Source: Tissierellales bacterium (GTDB lineage Bacteria; Bacillota; Clostridia; Tissierellales; Tissierellaceae). From it: a stretch of 64,000 nt of DNA. The notes beneath the pieces are model-generated. The model saw only the letters and a program-made list of their open reading frames with translations, made no database searches and was not told the origin of the DNA. The translations under genes and the position numbers were made by a program. The stretch spans positions 1 through 64,000 of the forward strand of contig JASLBE010000044.1 of NCBI GenBank assembly GCA_030146705.1. Direction: 5' to 3'. Below, one piece after another: positions 46,251 to 54,930 of this stretch. Position 1 is the stretch's first letter. The number at the start of each line of letters is the position of its first letter.

Positions 46251-46272
46251 CGATAGTTATTTATGATATTAT
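46244..46272 (+). promoter_or_regulatory. Nitroreductase promoter
   Basis: TTATCA (46244-46249), a 17-base spacer, TGATATTAT with -10 TATTAT (46267-46272). Its -35 overlaps the xpt -35 on the other strand. Confidence 0.5.
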
Positions 46273-46290
46273 TAGTTTAGGAGGGATACT

Positions 46291-46809
46291 ATGTTAGACT
46301 TGCTATTAAAAAGAAGGAGTACAAGAAAGTTTAAGGCTAGGCCAGTTGAAAAAGAAAAGGTCCAAAAAATTATCCAGGCTTGCCTAACTGCACCTAGTGG
46401 AAAAAACCTTAAACCTTGTGACCTAGTCCTAGTAGAAGAAAAATCTAGTTTAGAAAAACTTGGAGATGCCAGGGGCAAGTTTTCCCAGCTAATTAAATCA
46501 GCCCCCCTAGCCCTAGTAATTGTAGCTGATCCAAAACTTTCTACAACCTGGATGTCTGATGGGTCTATTATTGGTATTATAGCCCAACTTATGGCTGAAG
46601 ATTTAGGGCTTAGGTCCTGCTGGGTCCATGTAGAGTCTAGGACTCATGATAATGGAACTAATGTAGAAGAAAATGTGGCAGAAATCCTAGGCATACCAAA
46701 GGATAAGAAAATCCTGTCAATAATAGCCCTAGGTTATGGAGATGAAAATAAAGCCCCCCATGAAATAGCTAAACTAGACTATTCTAAAATCCATTATGAA
46801 AAATATTAA
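46291..46809 (+). CDS. Nitroreductase-family flavoprotein
   Basis: 172 residues, short for the family (usually 170-220). The FMN-binding R-R-S-T-R-K-F start, A-P-S-G-K-N-x-K-P and the C-terminal A-L-G-Y-G block are present. It probably reduces a nitro, quinone or flavin substrate with NAD(P)H; the physiological substrate is unknown. It has its own promoter and RBS TTAGGAGG. Confidence 0.88.
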   Translation: MLDLLLKRRSTRKFKARPVEKEKVQKIIQACLTAPSGKNLKPCDLVLVEEKSSLEKLGDARGKFSQLIKSAPLALVIVADPKLSTTWMSDGSIIGIIAQLMAEDLGLRSCWVHVESRTHDNGTNVEENVAEILGIPKDKKILSIIALGYGDENKAPHEIAKLDYSKIHYEKY

Positions 46810-46810
46810 A

Positions 46811-46844
46811 AATAAGCCTCAAGCTAACTTGAGGCTTATTTTTT
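46811..46844. terminator. Bidirectional terminator, nitroreductase/metalloprotease
   Basis: AATAAGCCTCAAG and CTTGAGGCTTATT pair across CTAA, with T8 on the plus side. It overlaps the end of the convergent gene at 46836. Confidence 0.75.
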
Positions 46845-47210
46845 TAAAGACCTGTACTCTTCCATATTAAGATAGTCTTCTAACCTTAAGTCCTCAACTC
46901 CAGCCAAAGACTCTAGGTGGTGGGTTAGTTCATGGAATAAAACCTCTTCTAGTTTTTCAACTATATCAAAACTTTCCTCATCTTCATAAACCTTCCTTAA
47001 GGACCCATAGTAAATATTTATACTCCTGCCAAGGGGACCATTTATATACTCTCCCAAAACATAAAGAGGCCTATTAGGCTCACTTTCCTTATGGTATTTT
47101 ATTTCTTCTACAAGGGCCACACCACCACTTAGCATCCAGTAAACTTTTTCTGGGATCCTATCAGCTATATCATTTAAAATTTCATGTATTGTATCTATAT
47201 CAGGAAACAT
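46836..47210 (-). CDS. Minimal zinc metalloprotease-like protein
   Basis: 124 residues. The zincin motif is H-E-L-T-H-H near residues 92-97, with an acidic residue further on. This fits the short metallopeptidase family (zincin_1 type, PF06262-like) found as stand-alone genes. No signal peptide, so cytosolic. RBS AAGGAGGGG. It is monocistronic, separated from the carbonic-anhydrase-like gene by a hairpin. Confidence 0.8.
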   Translation of the reverse strand: MFPDIDTIHEILNDIADRIPEKVYWMLSGGVALVEEIKYHKESEPNRPLYVLGEYINGPLGRSINIYYGSLRKVYEDEESFDIVEKLEEVLFHELTHHLESLAGVEDLRLEDYLNMEEYRSLKK

Positions 47211-47223
47211 CCTACCCCTCCTT

Positions 47224-47255
47224 AAATATAAATAAAGCCTAGCTAGGCTAGACTT
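47224..47255 (-). terminator. Terminator between gamma-CA-like gene and metalloprotease
   Basis: Arms TATAAATAAAG and CTTTATTTATA flank a CCTAGCTAGG core, giving a stable hairpin. The T-rich arm lies on the minus side. Confidence 0.5.
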
Positions 47256-47258
47256 TAT

Positions 47259-47759
47259 TTATATATGATATTTTTTCCAAAGGTCATTATACCTTTTAGC
47301 ATTCCACTTAACAGCCTCTATCTCTTCTTGGGTTAAAGTCCTAACCACCTTGGCAGGAGTTCCCATTACCATAGAATTTGGTGGAATAACCGTATCCTCA
47401 GTTACAACAGATCCAGCTGCAACTATTGAGTTTTCTCCAACTACGGCCCTATTTAAAACAGTAGCATTCATTCCAATTAAGCAGTTATCCCCAACAGTAC
47501 AACCATGAACCACTGCCCCATGTCCCACTGTTACATAGTCACCTATAATACAATATTCATTATCGTCAACATGGACTACTGCATTATCTTGAACATTGGT
47601 CATCTCACCAATTTTTATATAGTGTAGGTCCCCTCTAGCAACTGCTCCATACCAAATACTACTGCCAGTTCCTATGGTTACATCCCCCATAACATCTGCA
47701 GAGTCTGCAATAAAAACATCCTTGTCTAATTTTAACTTATAATCTATTTTATAATCCAT
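47259..47759 (-). CDS. Gamma-carbonic-anhydrase-like hexapeptide protein
   Basis: 166 residues of left-handed beta helix with [LIV]-G-x4 hexapeptide repeats. It has V-H-V-D-D-N and G-H-G-A-V-V-H-G segments, the latter holding two His that bind zinc in the family. Carbonic anhydrase activity is not proven for most such proteins. It begins 1 base after the PIG-L-like gene ends, so they form an operon. Confidence 0.88.
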   Translation of the reverse strand: MDYKIDYKLKLDKDVFIADSADVMGDVTIGTGSSIWYGAVARGDLHYIKIGEMTNVQDNAVVHVDDNEYCIIGDYVTVGHGAVVHGCTVGDNCLIGMNATVLNRAVVGENSIVAAGSVVTEDTVIPPNSMVMGTPAKVVRTLTQEEIEAVKWNAKRYNDLWKKYHI

Positions 47760-47760
47760 A

Positions 47761-48642
47761 CTACTCCTCTCCTTTACTACTTATAAACTTACCCTTTAAT
47801 ACATAATTTAAATTATTATTATACCTATTTCTTTTTTCCTTATTACTTAAAAAACCAGAAATAAGGTTAAATTGGTTGGTAATCCCCTTAATATCTTTGG
47901 ATTCAAACCCTTTATTTATCAGCATCCTATCAACCTCTTTAGCATTTTCCAGCCTAAGCTTTATAAAGGTTTCTGCCCCATAAGCCTTGTCTTCTAGTAA
48001 GAGGCCCTTGTTCCTGTCTAATATACTAAAGGCATCAAAACCTTTTTTACTGGCTTCAAAAACCTTGTAAACTTCTTCCTTTTCCCTGCTTACCTCCCTA
48101 TCCAGGGTAACTACCCTATTTATAAGCCTTAGGTCATTAGGAGTTCCAGCTTCATACATCCATATACTTTTAAAGTCTTCGTTATATATTTCTAAGGATT
48201 TTAATAAGGCCCTAGTAATTTTTATATGCTCCTTATTGTTGTTAAATAAAAAAGGAGTATATATCCTGCCTGGCTTCCTTTCCCTTAAAATTTCCAGCAA
48301 TTCACCTACTAAGAGGTCTTCTTCCCTATTCCTCACATACTCCAAACAATAAACCTTATCTATACCATATATTTCCGCAATTTTATCAACTTCATCCGCC
48401 TTATTTTCAAAGGAAATTAAAGACTTACTAGCCTCCATCTCCCTGTACTTTAGTAGGGTCCCTCCCATGCCAATAATAGCACTGTCAAGTTCTGGTGCAA
48501 TTATTAAAATATTCTCATCCTCTATATGGTCCACAACAACATTAGGGCATCTAAGTCCTTTTCCGTAATAAGCCTTTGTATAGATCAAATTGGCTGCCTT
48601 TAATGGAAGTTTCAAGACACTTCCCACTAACCCTTCTATCAT
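47761..48642 (-). CDS. PIG-L-fold protein with a degenerate metal site
   Basis: 293 residues. The PIG-L (LmbE) pattern is visible: strand, P-x-x-D, G-G-T-L-L near residue 52. The family motif A-H-P-D-D-E is A-P-E-L-D-S-A here: the first metal His is replaced by Glu and the metal Asp by Ser. Of the second motif (H-x-D-H), only the last His remains (K-E-H). It may bind a sugar without deacetylating it, or use another metal. It is upstream of the gamma-CA-like gene. Confidence 0.7.
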   Translation of the reverse strand: MIEGLVGSVLKLPLKAANLIYTKAYYGKGLRCPNVVVDHIEDENILIIAPELDSAIIGMGGTLLKYREMEASKSLISFENKADEVDKIAEIYGIDKVYCLEYVRNREEDLLVGELLEILRERKPGRIYTPFLFNNNKEHIKITRALLKSLEIYNEDFKSIWMYEAGTPNDLRLINRVVTLDREVSREKEEVYKVFEASKKGFDAFSILDRNKGLLLEDKAYGAETFIKLRLENAKEVDRMLINKGFESKDIKGITNQFNLISGFLSNKEKRNRYNNNLNYVLKGKFISSKGEE

Positions 48643-48694
48643 TAAAATCTAAATCCTCCTTAGAAATATTAAAATTTACTTCTTATCAACCCTT

Positions 48695-48722
48695 ATTATA
48701 ATACAATTTAAAATACTTGCAA
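48695..48722 (-). promoter_or_regulatory. Promoter of the PIG-L/gamma-CA operon
   Basis: Minus strand: TTGCAA (48717-48722), a 16-base spacer, TATAAT (48695-48700). Confidence 0.55.
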
Positions 48723-48807
48723 TCCATAATAATTAAAATATTAAAAAACTATTTTAAGCCCTAGTCCAGCTATAAAAATAAGGAGTTTAGCCAGACTAAA
48801 ATACAAA

Positions 48808-48843
48808 AAACTAGGGTGGAAGTTAAAACTTCCACCCTAGTTT
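48808..48843. terminator. Strong intrinsic terminator after the stress protein
   Basis: AAACTAGGGTGGAAGT and ACTTCCACCCTAGTTT form a 16-bp stem with a TAAA loop and T-rich flanks on both sides. Confidence 0.75.
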
Positions 48844-48866
48844 AAAACCTGACCTTATCCTATTTA

Positions 48867-49295
48867 TTATTCCTTTACTATAAAAACTGATGTCTTAACA
48901 TGGTTTAAAACCCTATTAGACACACTACCCATCATTACTCTTGAGAAGGCATTTAATCCCCTATTTCCCATAACAACTAAATCATATCCACCTTCATCCG
49001 CTTCGTCTATTACTTCTTGAGCTGGGTCACCAAGTCTTACTTCTGTTTTTACTTCTCCTGGATATCCTTCAAAAACTTCCAAGGCCTCATCTAATACTTC
49101 CTGTGCTTGTTTTGAAAAAACTTTATTTATTTCCAATTGATAATCATGTTCTAATAAATAAGGATTATTCATTAGGTTTGATACTACATTTAAAATAGTT
49201 ATTTTACTATTTTTAAGTTCCCCTATCTCCCTTGCTTTTTCTAAGGCTAGATTAGAACCCTTTGAGCCGTCCACTGGTACTAAAATATTTTTCAT
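48867..49295 (-). CDS. Universal stress protein
   Basis: 142 residues, full UspA fold. N-terminal ILVPVDGS, ATP-binding motif G-x2-G-x9-G-S (M-G-N-R-G-L near residue 110 to G-S-V-S) and C-terminal S-V-F-I-V-K-E. ATP-binding members of this family support survival under stress. It is transcribed alone. RBS TAGGAGGG. Confidence 0.93.
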   Translation of the reverse strand: MKNILVPVDGSKGSNLALEKAREIGELKNSKITILNVVSNLMNNPYLLEHDYQLEINKVFSKQAQEVLDEALEVFEGYPGEVKTEVRLGDPAQEVIDEADEGGYDLVVMGNRGLNAFSRVMMGSVSNRVLNHVKTSVFIVKE

Positions 49296-49450
49296 AATTA
49301 TCCCTCCTATAAATTTGGATATCCTTCTTACATAGATTATACCACAATTCCCCCTTATTTAATAATGATTTGCCTAAGTTTTTAGAAAATTCTAGTTTTA
49401 ATGTATTTTTATGTATTTTTTATTTTTCCCTTTCCTTCCTAGATATTTTA

Positions 49451-49476
49451 TGGTAGAATAATGATAATGAATATCA
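49451..49476 (+). promoter_or_regulatory. Extended -10 with adjoining Fur-like box
   Basis: TGGTAGAAT (49451-49459) is followed 2 bases later by TGATAATGAATATCA (49462-49476). That differs by one base from the 7-1-7 Fur consensus TGATAATNATTATCA. An iron regulator bound here would block the start site. No -35 consensus is visible, so the promoter is tentative; the box could also act on the minus-strand stress gene 170 bases away. Confidence 0.45.
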
Positions 49477-49684
49477 ATAATATATTCATTGACTTTAATT
49501 TTGTTATATTAATGAAATTAATCTATAAAATAAATAGAATATATCCTATATTCTAACTACGTGTTATAGACTCCTTATATTTTAAATACTCCTTGGCTAT
49601 TTTATACAACCGGGCTACGGGAAAATTTTTAAAATATAATATATCTTGCCTAAGGCAAGAACTTAATATTAATTAACCTTCTTT

Positions 49685-49714
49685 AAAAGCCCTGACTAAA
49701 GTCAGGGCTTTTTT
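49685..49714. terminator. Terminator after the glycosidase gene (or a plus-strand RNA)
   Basis: AAAGCCCTGAC and GTCAGGGCTTT pair across TAAA, with T6 on the plus side and T4 on the minus side. Confidence 0.75.
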
Positions 49715-49724
49715 CATCTACTAT

Positions 49725-51383
49725 TTAATTCATTAAATAGGTTATATTATTTAACCTATCTACACCAGCAACAGAATACCTATAGGTCTTTTCTGGGTCA
49801 ACCCCAGTATCTATAAATTCTATATAGTCTTCTCCATTAGAATAAACTATAGCCAGGCTCTCCCTATTTATTGGGTCTTCACCACTTAACTCCTCCCTAT
49901 AAACCACATAGTAGATAAAGTCTTGGTCTTTTAAGTCCTTCCAAACTATGGAGTTTTCCAAGTGTCTATTCCTTATACTAAGGTCATCTCCAGAAACCTC
50001 CTGGCTACTAACCTCTTTTAAATTTGGAATTTCTGCCTGTTCAAAATAATGCTCCTCTTTTAAAATATCTATAAACTTATTGCTAACCAGGTTGTTTCCC
50101 TTTAATAAAGACTTATACCTAAAAAAGATGCTACCACTTACCTGGCCTGTATTTTTATTGAATTTTATTTGGTTGGAAATCTCCCTAGGGTTTTGCCAAG
50201 CCCCTTTTAAGTCCTTGCCCATTTGCTTATAGTTACCATGTCCAATATAAAGCTTGACACCTGTGTCCTTTACAACATCAGACCACCAGTTAACCAGCTC
50301 AGCATATGGAGCAGCCTTTTCATCAAAAGTCCAATATATTTGTGGGGCAATATAGTCTAGCAAACCATCCTTAACCCACTTTCTAGTATCTGCAAACTGA
50401 TACCTGTAAGACTCCAAGGAGCTAGTAGGCGTATTAGACCCAACTCCTTCTGGGGCTCCTTCAGGGTGGTTGGCCTTATGGCCCCAAATTCCAAAAGGAC
50501 TAACACCAAATTCAACAGACCCTTCATTTAAAAGATTATGCTCTCTTATGGACCTACTAACAGTTTCTATTAGTTTATTTATATTATCCCTTCTCCAGTC
50601 AGACACCCTGGTAAATCCTCCAGCATACTTCTTAAAACTTGCCTCCTCTTCCTTACTATAAAAGGCCTCTAGGTCCCCCCTCTTATTAGGGTAGAAATAA
50701 TCATCAAAGTGGACCCCATCTATATCATATTTTTCAACAACTTCCATTATAGTATCTCTTAAGTAATTTATTACTTCTGGTTCTCCAGGATTTAAATACA
50801 GCCTACCCTCATACTTAAAAACCTTATCAGGATTTTGTTTGGCAAAATTCCTGCTAGAAAGCTTAGCCAAGTCCTCTGCCTTGGTCGTCTTATTATTTGA
50901 AGCTGTTGTAACCCTATATGGGTTGAACCAAGCCTGGAACTCAAGCCCCCTCTTGTGGGTTTCTTCAACCATCCACTCCATAGGATCCCAGTTTGAAGAC
51001 TTGTCTTCAACCCCAGTTAAAAACTCAGACCAAGGATTTATATCAGATTCATAAAAGGCATCACCTTTAGGCCTAACCTGAAAAATTATAGAATTTAAGC
51101 CCAGGTCCTCAACATTATCTAGAAGCCCTAAAAATTCCTCCTTAAACTCCCCTTCTGTCTGGCCTTTTTTACTAGGGAAATCCAGGTTATATACTGTTGA
51201 AACCCAAGTAGACCTAAGCTCCTTGGCTAGTTCAACTTCCTCCCCTATAAAACCTAGTCCTTCCCCGGTAACTAGACCTGCTTTATTGGGACTAGTTCCA
51301 CCTGCATATCCAGCAATACTAGTTGCTAAAATTCCTACAGCCAAACCTAGTGCTCCAAATTTTTTTATATATTTTTTTTCCAC
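49725..51383 (-). CDS. GHL10-type secreted glycosidase
   Basis: 552 residues. A signal peptide spans about 1-28 (basic start, then hydrophobic, A-G-Y-A-G). The TIM-barrel domain has R-S-T-W-V-S-T-V, A-W-F-N-P-Y-R near 155, V-D-G-V-H-F-D-D-Y-F near 225 and Q-I-Y-W near 350. This matches the YngK/DUF187 GHL10 family acting on cell-wall or other polysaccharides outside the cell. The C-terminal ~100 residues resemble a fibronectin-like module. The start is GTG, after AGAGGTGG. Confidence 0.88.
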   Translation of the reverse strand: MEKKYIKKFGALGLAVGILATSIAGYAGGTSPNKAGLVTGEGLGFIGEEVELAKELRSTWVSTVYNLDFPSKKGQTEGEFKEEFLGLLDNVEDLGLNSIIFQVRPKGDAFYESDINPWSEFLTGVEDKSSNWDPMEWMVEETHKRGLEFQAWFNPYRVTTASNNKTTKAEDLAKLSSRNFAKQNPDKVFKYEGRLYLNPGEPEVINYLRDTIMEVVEKYDIDGVHFDDYFYPNKRGDLEAFYSKEEEASFKKYAGGFTRVSDWRRDNINKLIETVSRSIREHNLLNEGSVEFGVSPFGIWGHKANHPEGAPEGVGSNTPTSSLESYRYQFADTRKWVKDGLLDYIAPQIYWTFDEKAAPYAELVNWWSDVVKDTGVKLYIGHGNYKQMGKDLKGAWQNPREISNQIKFNKNTGQVSGSIFFRYKSLLKGNNLVSNKFIDILKEEHYFEQAEIPNLKEVSSQEVSGDDLSIRNRHLENSIVWKDLKDQDFIYYVVYREELSGEDPINRESLAIVYSNGEDYIEFIDTGVDPEKTYRYSVAGVDRLNNITYLMN

Positions 51384-51471
51384 ACTTCCACCTCTTTTTT
51401 AATATTTAAAGATATTATACCATATCCAGCCAGGCCTATTATTAAATCTAGGTTAAATTATCCTACAAAAA

Positions 51472-51494
51472 AAAGGAGATTTCCATCTCCTTTA
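51472..51494 (-). terminator. Terminator after trpS
   Basis: AAAGGAGAT and ATCTCCTTT pair across TTCC, with T-run on the minus side. Confidence 0.65.
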
Positions 51495-51504
51495 TCCCTC
51501 TAGC

Positions 51505-52503
51505 TTAAAATTTAACAGGTAAGAAACCTACCTTCCTTTGAACCTTGCTTAAAATTTTCCTGGCCTTTAGTTTAGCCTTTTTTGCCCCTTCAGTGTAGAC
51601 TTTCTCTAGGTACTCCTTATCTCCTATAATCTCCTCATACCTAGTCCTAATAGGCTCTAAATAATCTGCAACTATCACAGCTAAATCTTCCTTAAATTCT
51701 CCATATCCCTTGCCATCATATTTCTTAACTATATCCTCTACATCTTCTCCTGTTAAGACACTGTAGATATTTAATAAGTTTTTAACTCCTGGTTGGTCGT
51801 CTGTATACCTTATTACCCCAAGAGAATCTGTAACCGCCCTTTTAATCTTCCTCATTATAGTCTCCCTATCATCTAGGATTAATATATAGGCATTTTCGTT
51901 TTCATCCGACTTACTCATCTTCTTGCTTGGATCTTGCAGGCTCATAATCCTAGCCCCATCTTCTTTTATAAGGGGTTCTGGAACTGTAAAGGTTTCACTA
52001 TACTTATTATTAAACCTTTCAGCCAAGTCCCTAGCTAGTTCTAAATGTTGTTTTTGGTCCTCCCCAACTGGAACCACATCTGCATCATATAGTAAAATAT
52101 CCGCCGCCATAAGGACTGGATAGGTAAATAGGGCTGCATTTAAGTTTTCTTCTGACTTCCTTGATTTCTCCTTATATTGGGTCATTCTTCCCAACTGGCC
52201 CATATAGGAAATACTACTTAAGATCCAAGAAAGCTCCAAGTGCTCAGGCACATGAGACTGGATAAAAATTGTTGACTTTTCTGGGTCTAGTCCTGCAGCC
52301 AAGTATATGGCTAGGACCGATAGTGTATTTTTCCTAAGGTCTGCTGGGACCTGTGGAACTGTTATTGCATGTAGGTTTACTACTGAAAAATTACAGTCAT
52401 ATTCCTCTTGTAGCTCTATCCAGTTTTTAATAGCCCCTATATAATTTCCTAAAGTCAGGTTACCTGACGGTTGAACTCCGCTAAATACTACTTTTTTTTC
52501 CAT
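51505..52503 (-). CDS. trpS: Tryptophanyl-tRNA synthetase
   Basis: 332 residues, usual length. The HIGH counterpart is G-N-Y-I-G in PSGNLTLGNYIG, and KMSKS is seen as SKKMSKSDEN. The class I fold is complete. It charges tRNA-Trp. There is no T-box in front; the leader is short, with a TATAAT -10 near 52568. RBS TAGGAGG. Confidence 0.97.
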   Translation of the reverse strand: MEKKVVFSGVQPSGNLTLGNYIGAIKNWIELQEEYDCNFSVVNLHAITVPQVPADLRKNTLSVLAIYLAAGLDPEKSTIFIQSHVPEHLELSWILSSISYMGQLGRMTQYKEKSRKSEENLNAALFTYPVLMAADILLYDADVVPVGEDQKQHLELARDLAERFNNKYSETFTVPEPLIKEDGARIMSLQDPSKKMSKSDENENAYILILDDRETIMRKIKRAVTDSLGVIRYTDDQPGVKNLLNIYSVLTGEDVEDIVKKYDGKGYGEFKEDLAVIVADYLEPIRTRYEEIIGDKEYLEKVYTEGAKKAKLKARKILSKVQRKVGFLPVKF

Positions 52504-52655
52504 ATTTCTACCTCCTATTTATTATAAGTAAAGCCTCTATTCTTATAATCTAATAGGCCAATTATATCACAAGGGTCTGCTTATATAAAGATTAGTAGCT
52601 AAAATCCCCAGCCAATAAACTTTTACTAGGTCAAGCCTATTTTAGGAAATAAAAA

Positions 52656-52684
52656 AAATAGGTGGTAAGTTTAACCACCTATTT
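52656..52684 (-). terminator. Terminator after tkt
   Basis: AAATAGGTGGT and ACCACCTATTT pair across a 7-base loop, followed on the minus strand by TTTTTATTTCC. Confidence 0.7.
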
Positions 52685-52689
52685 CCACC

Positions 52690-54663
52690 CTATAATTTTA
52701 GGGCTTTTTCAACTATATTTTCCTTAGTAAATCCAAATTTTTTAAATAGTTCATTGCCTGGTCCTGATGCTCCAAAACTTTCCATAGCAACAACATCTCC
52801 ATCTAGTCCAATATACTTGTACCAGTCAGTAGGCATAGAAGCTTCAACAGCCAACCTTTTTCTAATATTTTTAGGAAGAACTTCTTCCTTGTATTCCGAA
52901 CTTTGCTTTTCAAATACTTCCATAGAAGGCATAGAAACTACCCTTGTTCCAAAACCTTTTTCCTCTAATTCCTTAGCAGCATCATATATTAAAGATACTT
53001 CAGACCCTGAGGCCATTAAAATTAGGTCTAATTCCTTGTCTTCTTTCTTTAAAATATATCCACCCCTTAAAGCATCTTCCCCAGTTCCATCTAGGTTAGG
53101 TAGGGTTTGTCTAGAAAGTGCTAGACCAACTGGTCCATCTCCATTTACCATAGCATACTTCCAAGCTGCAGCAGTTTCCCTAGCATCCGCTGGCCTATAT
53201 AAAGTAAAGTTTGGAATACTTCTAAGCATAGGCAGGTGGTCAATTGGTTGATGGGTTGGCCCATCTTCTCCAACCCCTATACTATCGTGGGTTAAAACAT
53301 ATGTTACTGGTAGGCCCATTAGGGCAGATAACCTCATAGCAGGCTTCATATAGTCACTAAAAACTAAGAAAGTTCCTCCATAAACCCTAAGTCCACCATG
53401 TAAGGCCATACCATTTAAAATAGCCCCCATAGCATGCTCTCTTATACCAAAGTGGATATTTGATCCCCCATAGTTATCCCTACTAAAGGACTCTCTAGCA
53501 TCCATATTAGTCTTGTTAGATGGAGCAAGGTCTGCCGAACCACCTATTAGGTTGTCTATCTTACCAGCCAGCCTATTTAAAACTAGTCCAGAAGAAGCAC
53601 GAGTCGCATAATCTTTTTCAAAGTCATAAAAGTCTTCAGAACCTAAATAGTCCATTGGAAGGTCTAGGTTTAACCAAGACTTAAACTCCTTAGCCAAATC
53701 AGGATATTTTTCCTCATAAAGGCTAAAATCTTGTTCCCAAGCCTCCTCTAGTTTTGAAAGTTCCTCCACTCTTTTTTCCATAGCCTCTCTAACATCAGTA
53801 GGAACAACAAAACTTCCTTCTTCCTCCCAATTTAGATTAGCCTTCATAGCCTTAATATTATCTCCACCTAGAGGCGAACCATGGGCTGAACTCTTGCCTT
53901 GAATTTCAGGAGCTCCATAGCCTATTTCCGTTATTATTTCTATAATACTAGGTTTACCCTTGGCTTCCTTAGCAGCCCTTATAGCCTTTTCTATCTCATC
54001 TATATCATTACCATCTTGGACCTTTTGCACATGCCAGCCTAGGGCCCTAAACCTATCCCCAACATTTTCTGTAAAAGCAAGGTCTGTTCCACCTTCTATT
54101 GTTATAGAATTAGAATCATAAAGCAGTATAAGTTTTTCCAGGCCTAAAGTTCCAGCAAGAGAAGCTGCCTCGTAGTTTATACCTTCCATTAAACAGCCAT
54201 CTCCACTTAGGACATAGGTGTAGTGGTCAACAATTTCCATACCCTCCCTATTAAACTTACTAGCCATATGGGCCTCTGCCATAGCCATACCAGTAGCCAT
54301 AGCCACCCCTTGTCCTAAAGGACCTGTAGTTGCTTCAACTCCCACTGTGTCTCCATATTCTGGATGCCCTGGAGTATTACTTCCTAGTTGCCTAAAATCC
54401 TTTAGGTCATCAAGGCTTACCCCATAGTCAAACAAGTTAAGTAGGGAGTATAAAAGGGCAGATCCGTGCCCAGCTGATAGGACAAACCTATCCCTATTAA
54501 ACCAGTTTGGATTTTTAGGATTATGGTCCATAACCCTATTCCATAAAGTAAATGCCATTGGGGCTGCACCCATTGGTAATCCCGGGTGACCTGAGTTAGC
54601 TTTTTCAATAGCCTCCACAGATAAAACCCTCAAAGTATTAATTGCCTTTTGTTCTATATTCAA
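52690..54663 (-). CDS. tkt: Transketolase
   Basis: 657 residues, full length. The ThDP motif is G-D-G-C-L-M-E-G-I-N-Y-E-A (about 153-165), and the catalytic His segment is A-N-S-G-H-P-G-L-P-M near 24. The transketolase signature R-E-H-A-M-G-A-I-L-N-G is near 412. It moves two-carbon units in the pentose phosphate pathway. TTG start with TAGGAGGG. Monocistronic. Confidence 0.96.
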   Translation of the reverse strand: MNIEQKAINTLRVLSVEAIEKANSGHPGLPMGAAPMAFTLWNRVMDHNPKNPNWFNRDRFVLSAGHGSALLYSLLNLFDYGVSLDDLKDFRQLGSNTPGHPEYGDTVGVEATTGPLGQGVAMATGMAMAEAHMASKFNREGMEIVDHYTYVLSGDGCLMEGINYEAASLAGTLGLEKLILLYDSNSITIEGGTDLAFTENVGDRFRALGWHVQKVQDGNDIDEIEKAIRAAKEAKGKPSIIEIITEIGYGAPEIQGKSSAHGSPLGGDNIKAMKANLNWEEEGSFVVPTDVREAMEKRVEELSKLEEAWEQDFSLYEEKYPDLAKEFKSWLNLDLPMDYLGSEDFYDFEKDYATRASSGLVLNRLAGKIDNLIGGSADLAPSNKTNMDARESFSRDNYGGSNIHFGIREHAMGAILNGMALHGGLRVYGGTFLVFSDYMKPAMRLSALMGLPVTYVLTHDSIGVGEDGPTHQPIDHLPMLRSIPNFTLYRPADARETAAAWKYAMVNGDGPVGLALSRQTLPNLDGTGEDALRGGYILKKEDKELDLILMASGSEVSLIYDAAKELEEKGFGTRVVSMPSMEVFEKQSSEYKEEVLPKNIRKRLAVEASMPTDWYKYIGLDGDVVAMESFGASGPGNELFKKFGFTKENIVEKALKL

Positions 54664-54704
54664 TTAAAACCCTCCTAATCTCTTTTTTGTCTCATCATTT
54701 ATAT

Positions 54705-54713
54705 ATTATAGCA
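54705..54713 (-). promoter_or_regulatory. Extended -10 of tkt
   Basis: TGCTATAAT on the minus strand, about 45 bases before the start. Confidence 0.5.
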
Positions 54714-54808
54714 TAATTGGGATTTTTAGAATATCTTTACCGTAATTTTTATCTATTTTTACATTTTGTTTAACTTTTCAAAAACATTGAAAAATTCTAA
54801 TTTAAAAT

Positions 54809-54908
54809 CCAGGCCAACTTTCCTGGACCCTAGCCCATATTTTTAGCATAGGAAGCCACCCTTATTTTTATTTGCATCCCTAGGCAAATTCAAACTATGG
54901 GTGGCCTT
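54809..54908. other. Hairpin-rich intergenic segment downstream of cysE
   Basis: CCAGG/CCTGG (54809-54826), GCCACCC/GGGTGGC (54855-54861 with 54899-54905), and an inner ATTTGC/GCAAAT stem (54870-54889). GC-rich arms stand out in AT-rich sequence. It could be the cysKE terminator, although no clear T-run follows on the minus strand, or a structured RNA. Confidence 0.4.
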
Positions 54909-54930
54909 ACTTTTATCTTATTCAAACAGC

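Larger units (their letters stand above)
49296..49724. other. Long AT-rich intergenic region with a Fur-like box and a terminator
   Basis: 429 bases without a supported gene. It contains a Fur-like box (49462-49476), a plus-strand extended -10 (49451-49459), a small hairpin TCTTGCC/GGCAAGA (about 49645-49665), a GC island near CCGGGCTACGGG (49608-49622) and a strong terminator (49685-49714). See the related finding. Confidence 0.6.

Noticed and set aside
46189..46290. Purine riboswitch before xpt
   Set aside because: The leader is too short and lacks the conserved purine aptamer elements.
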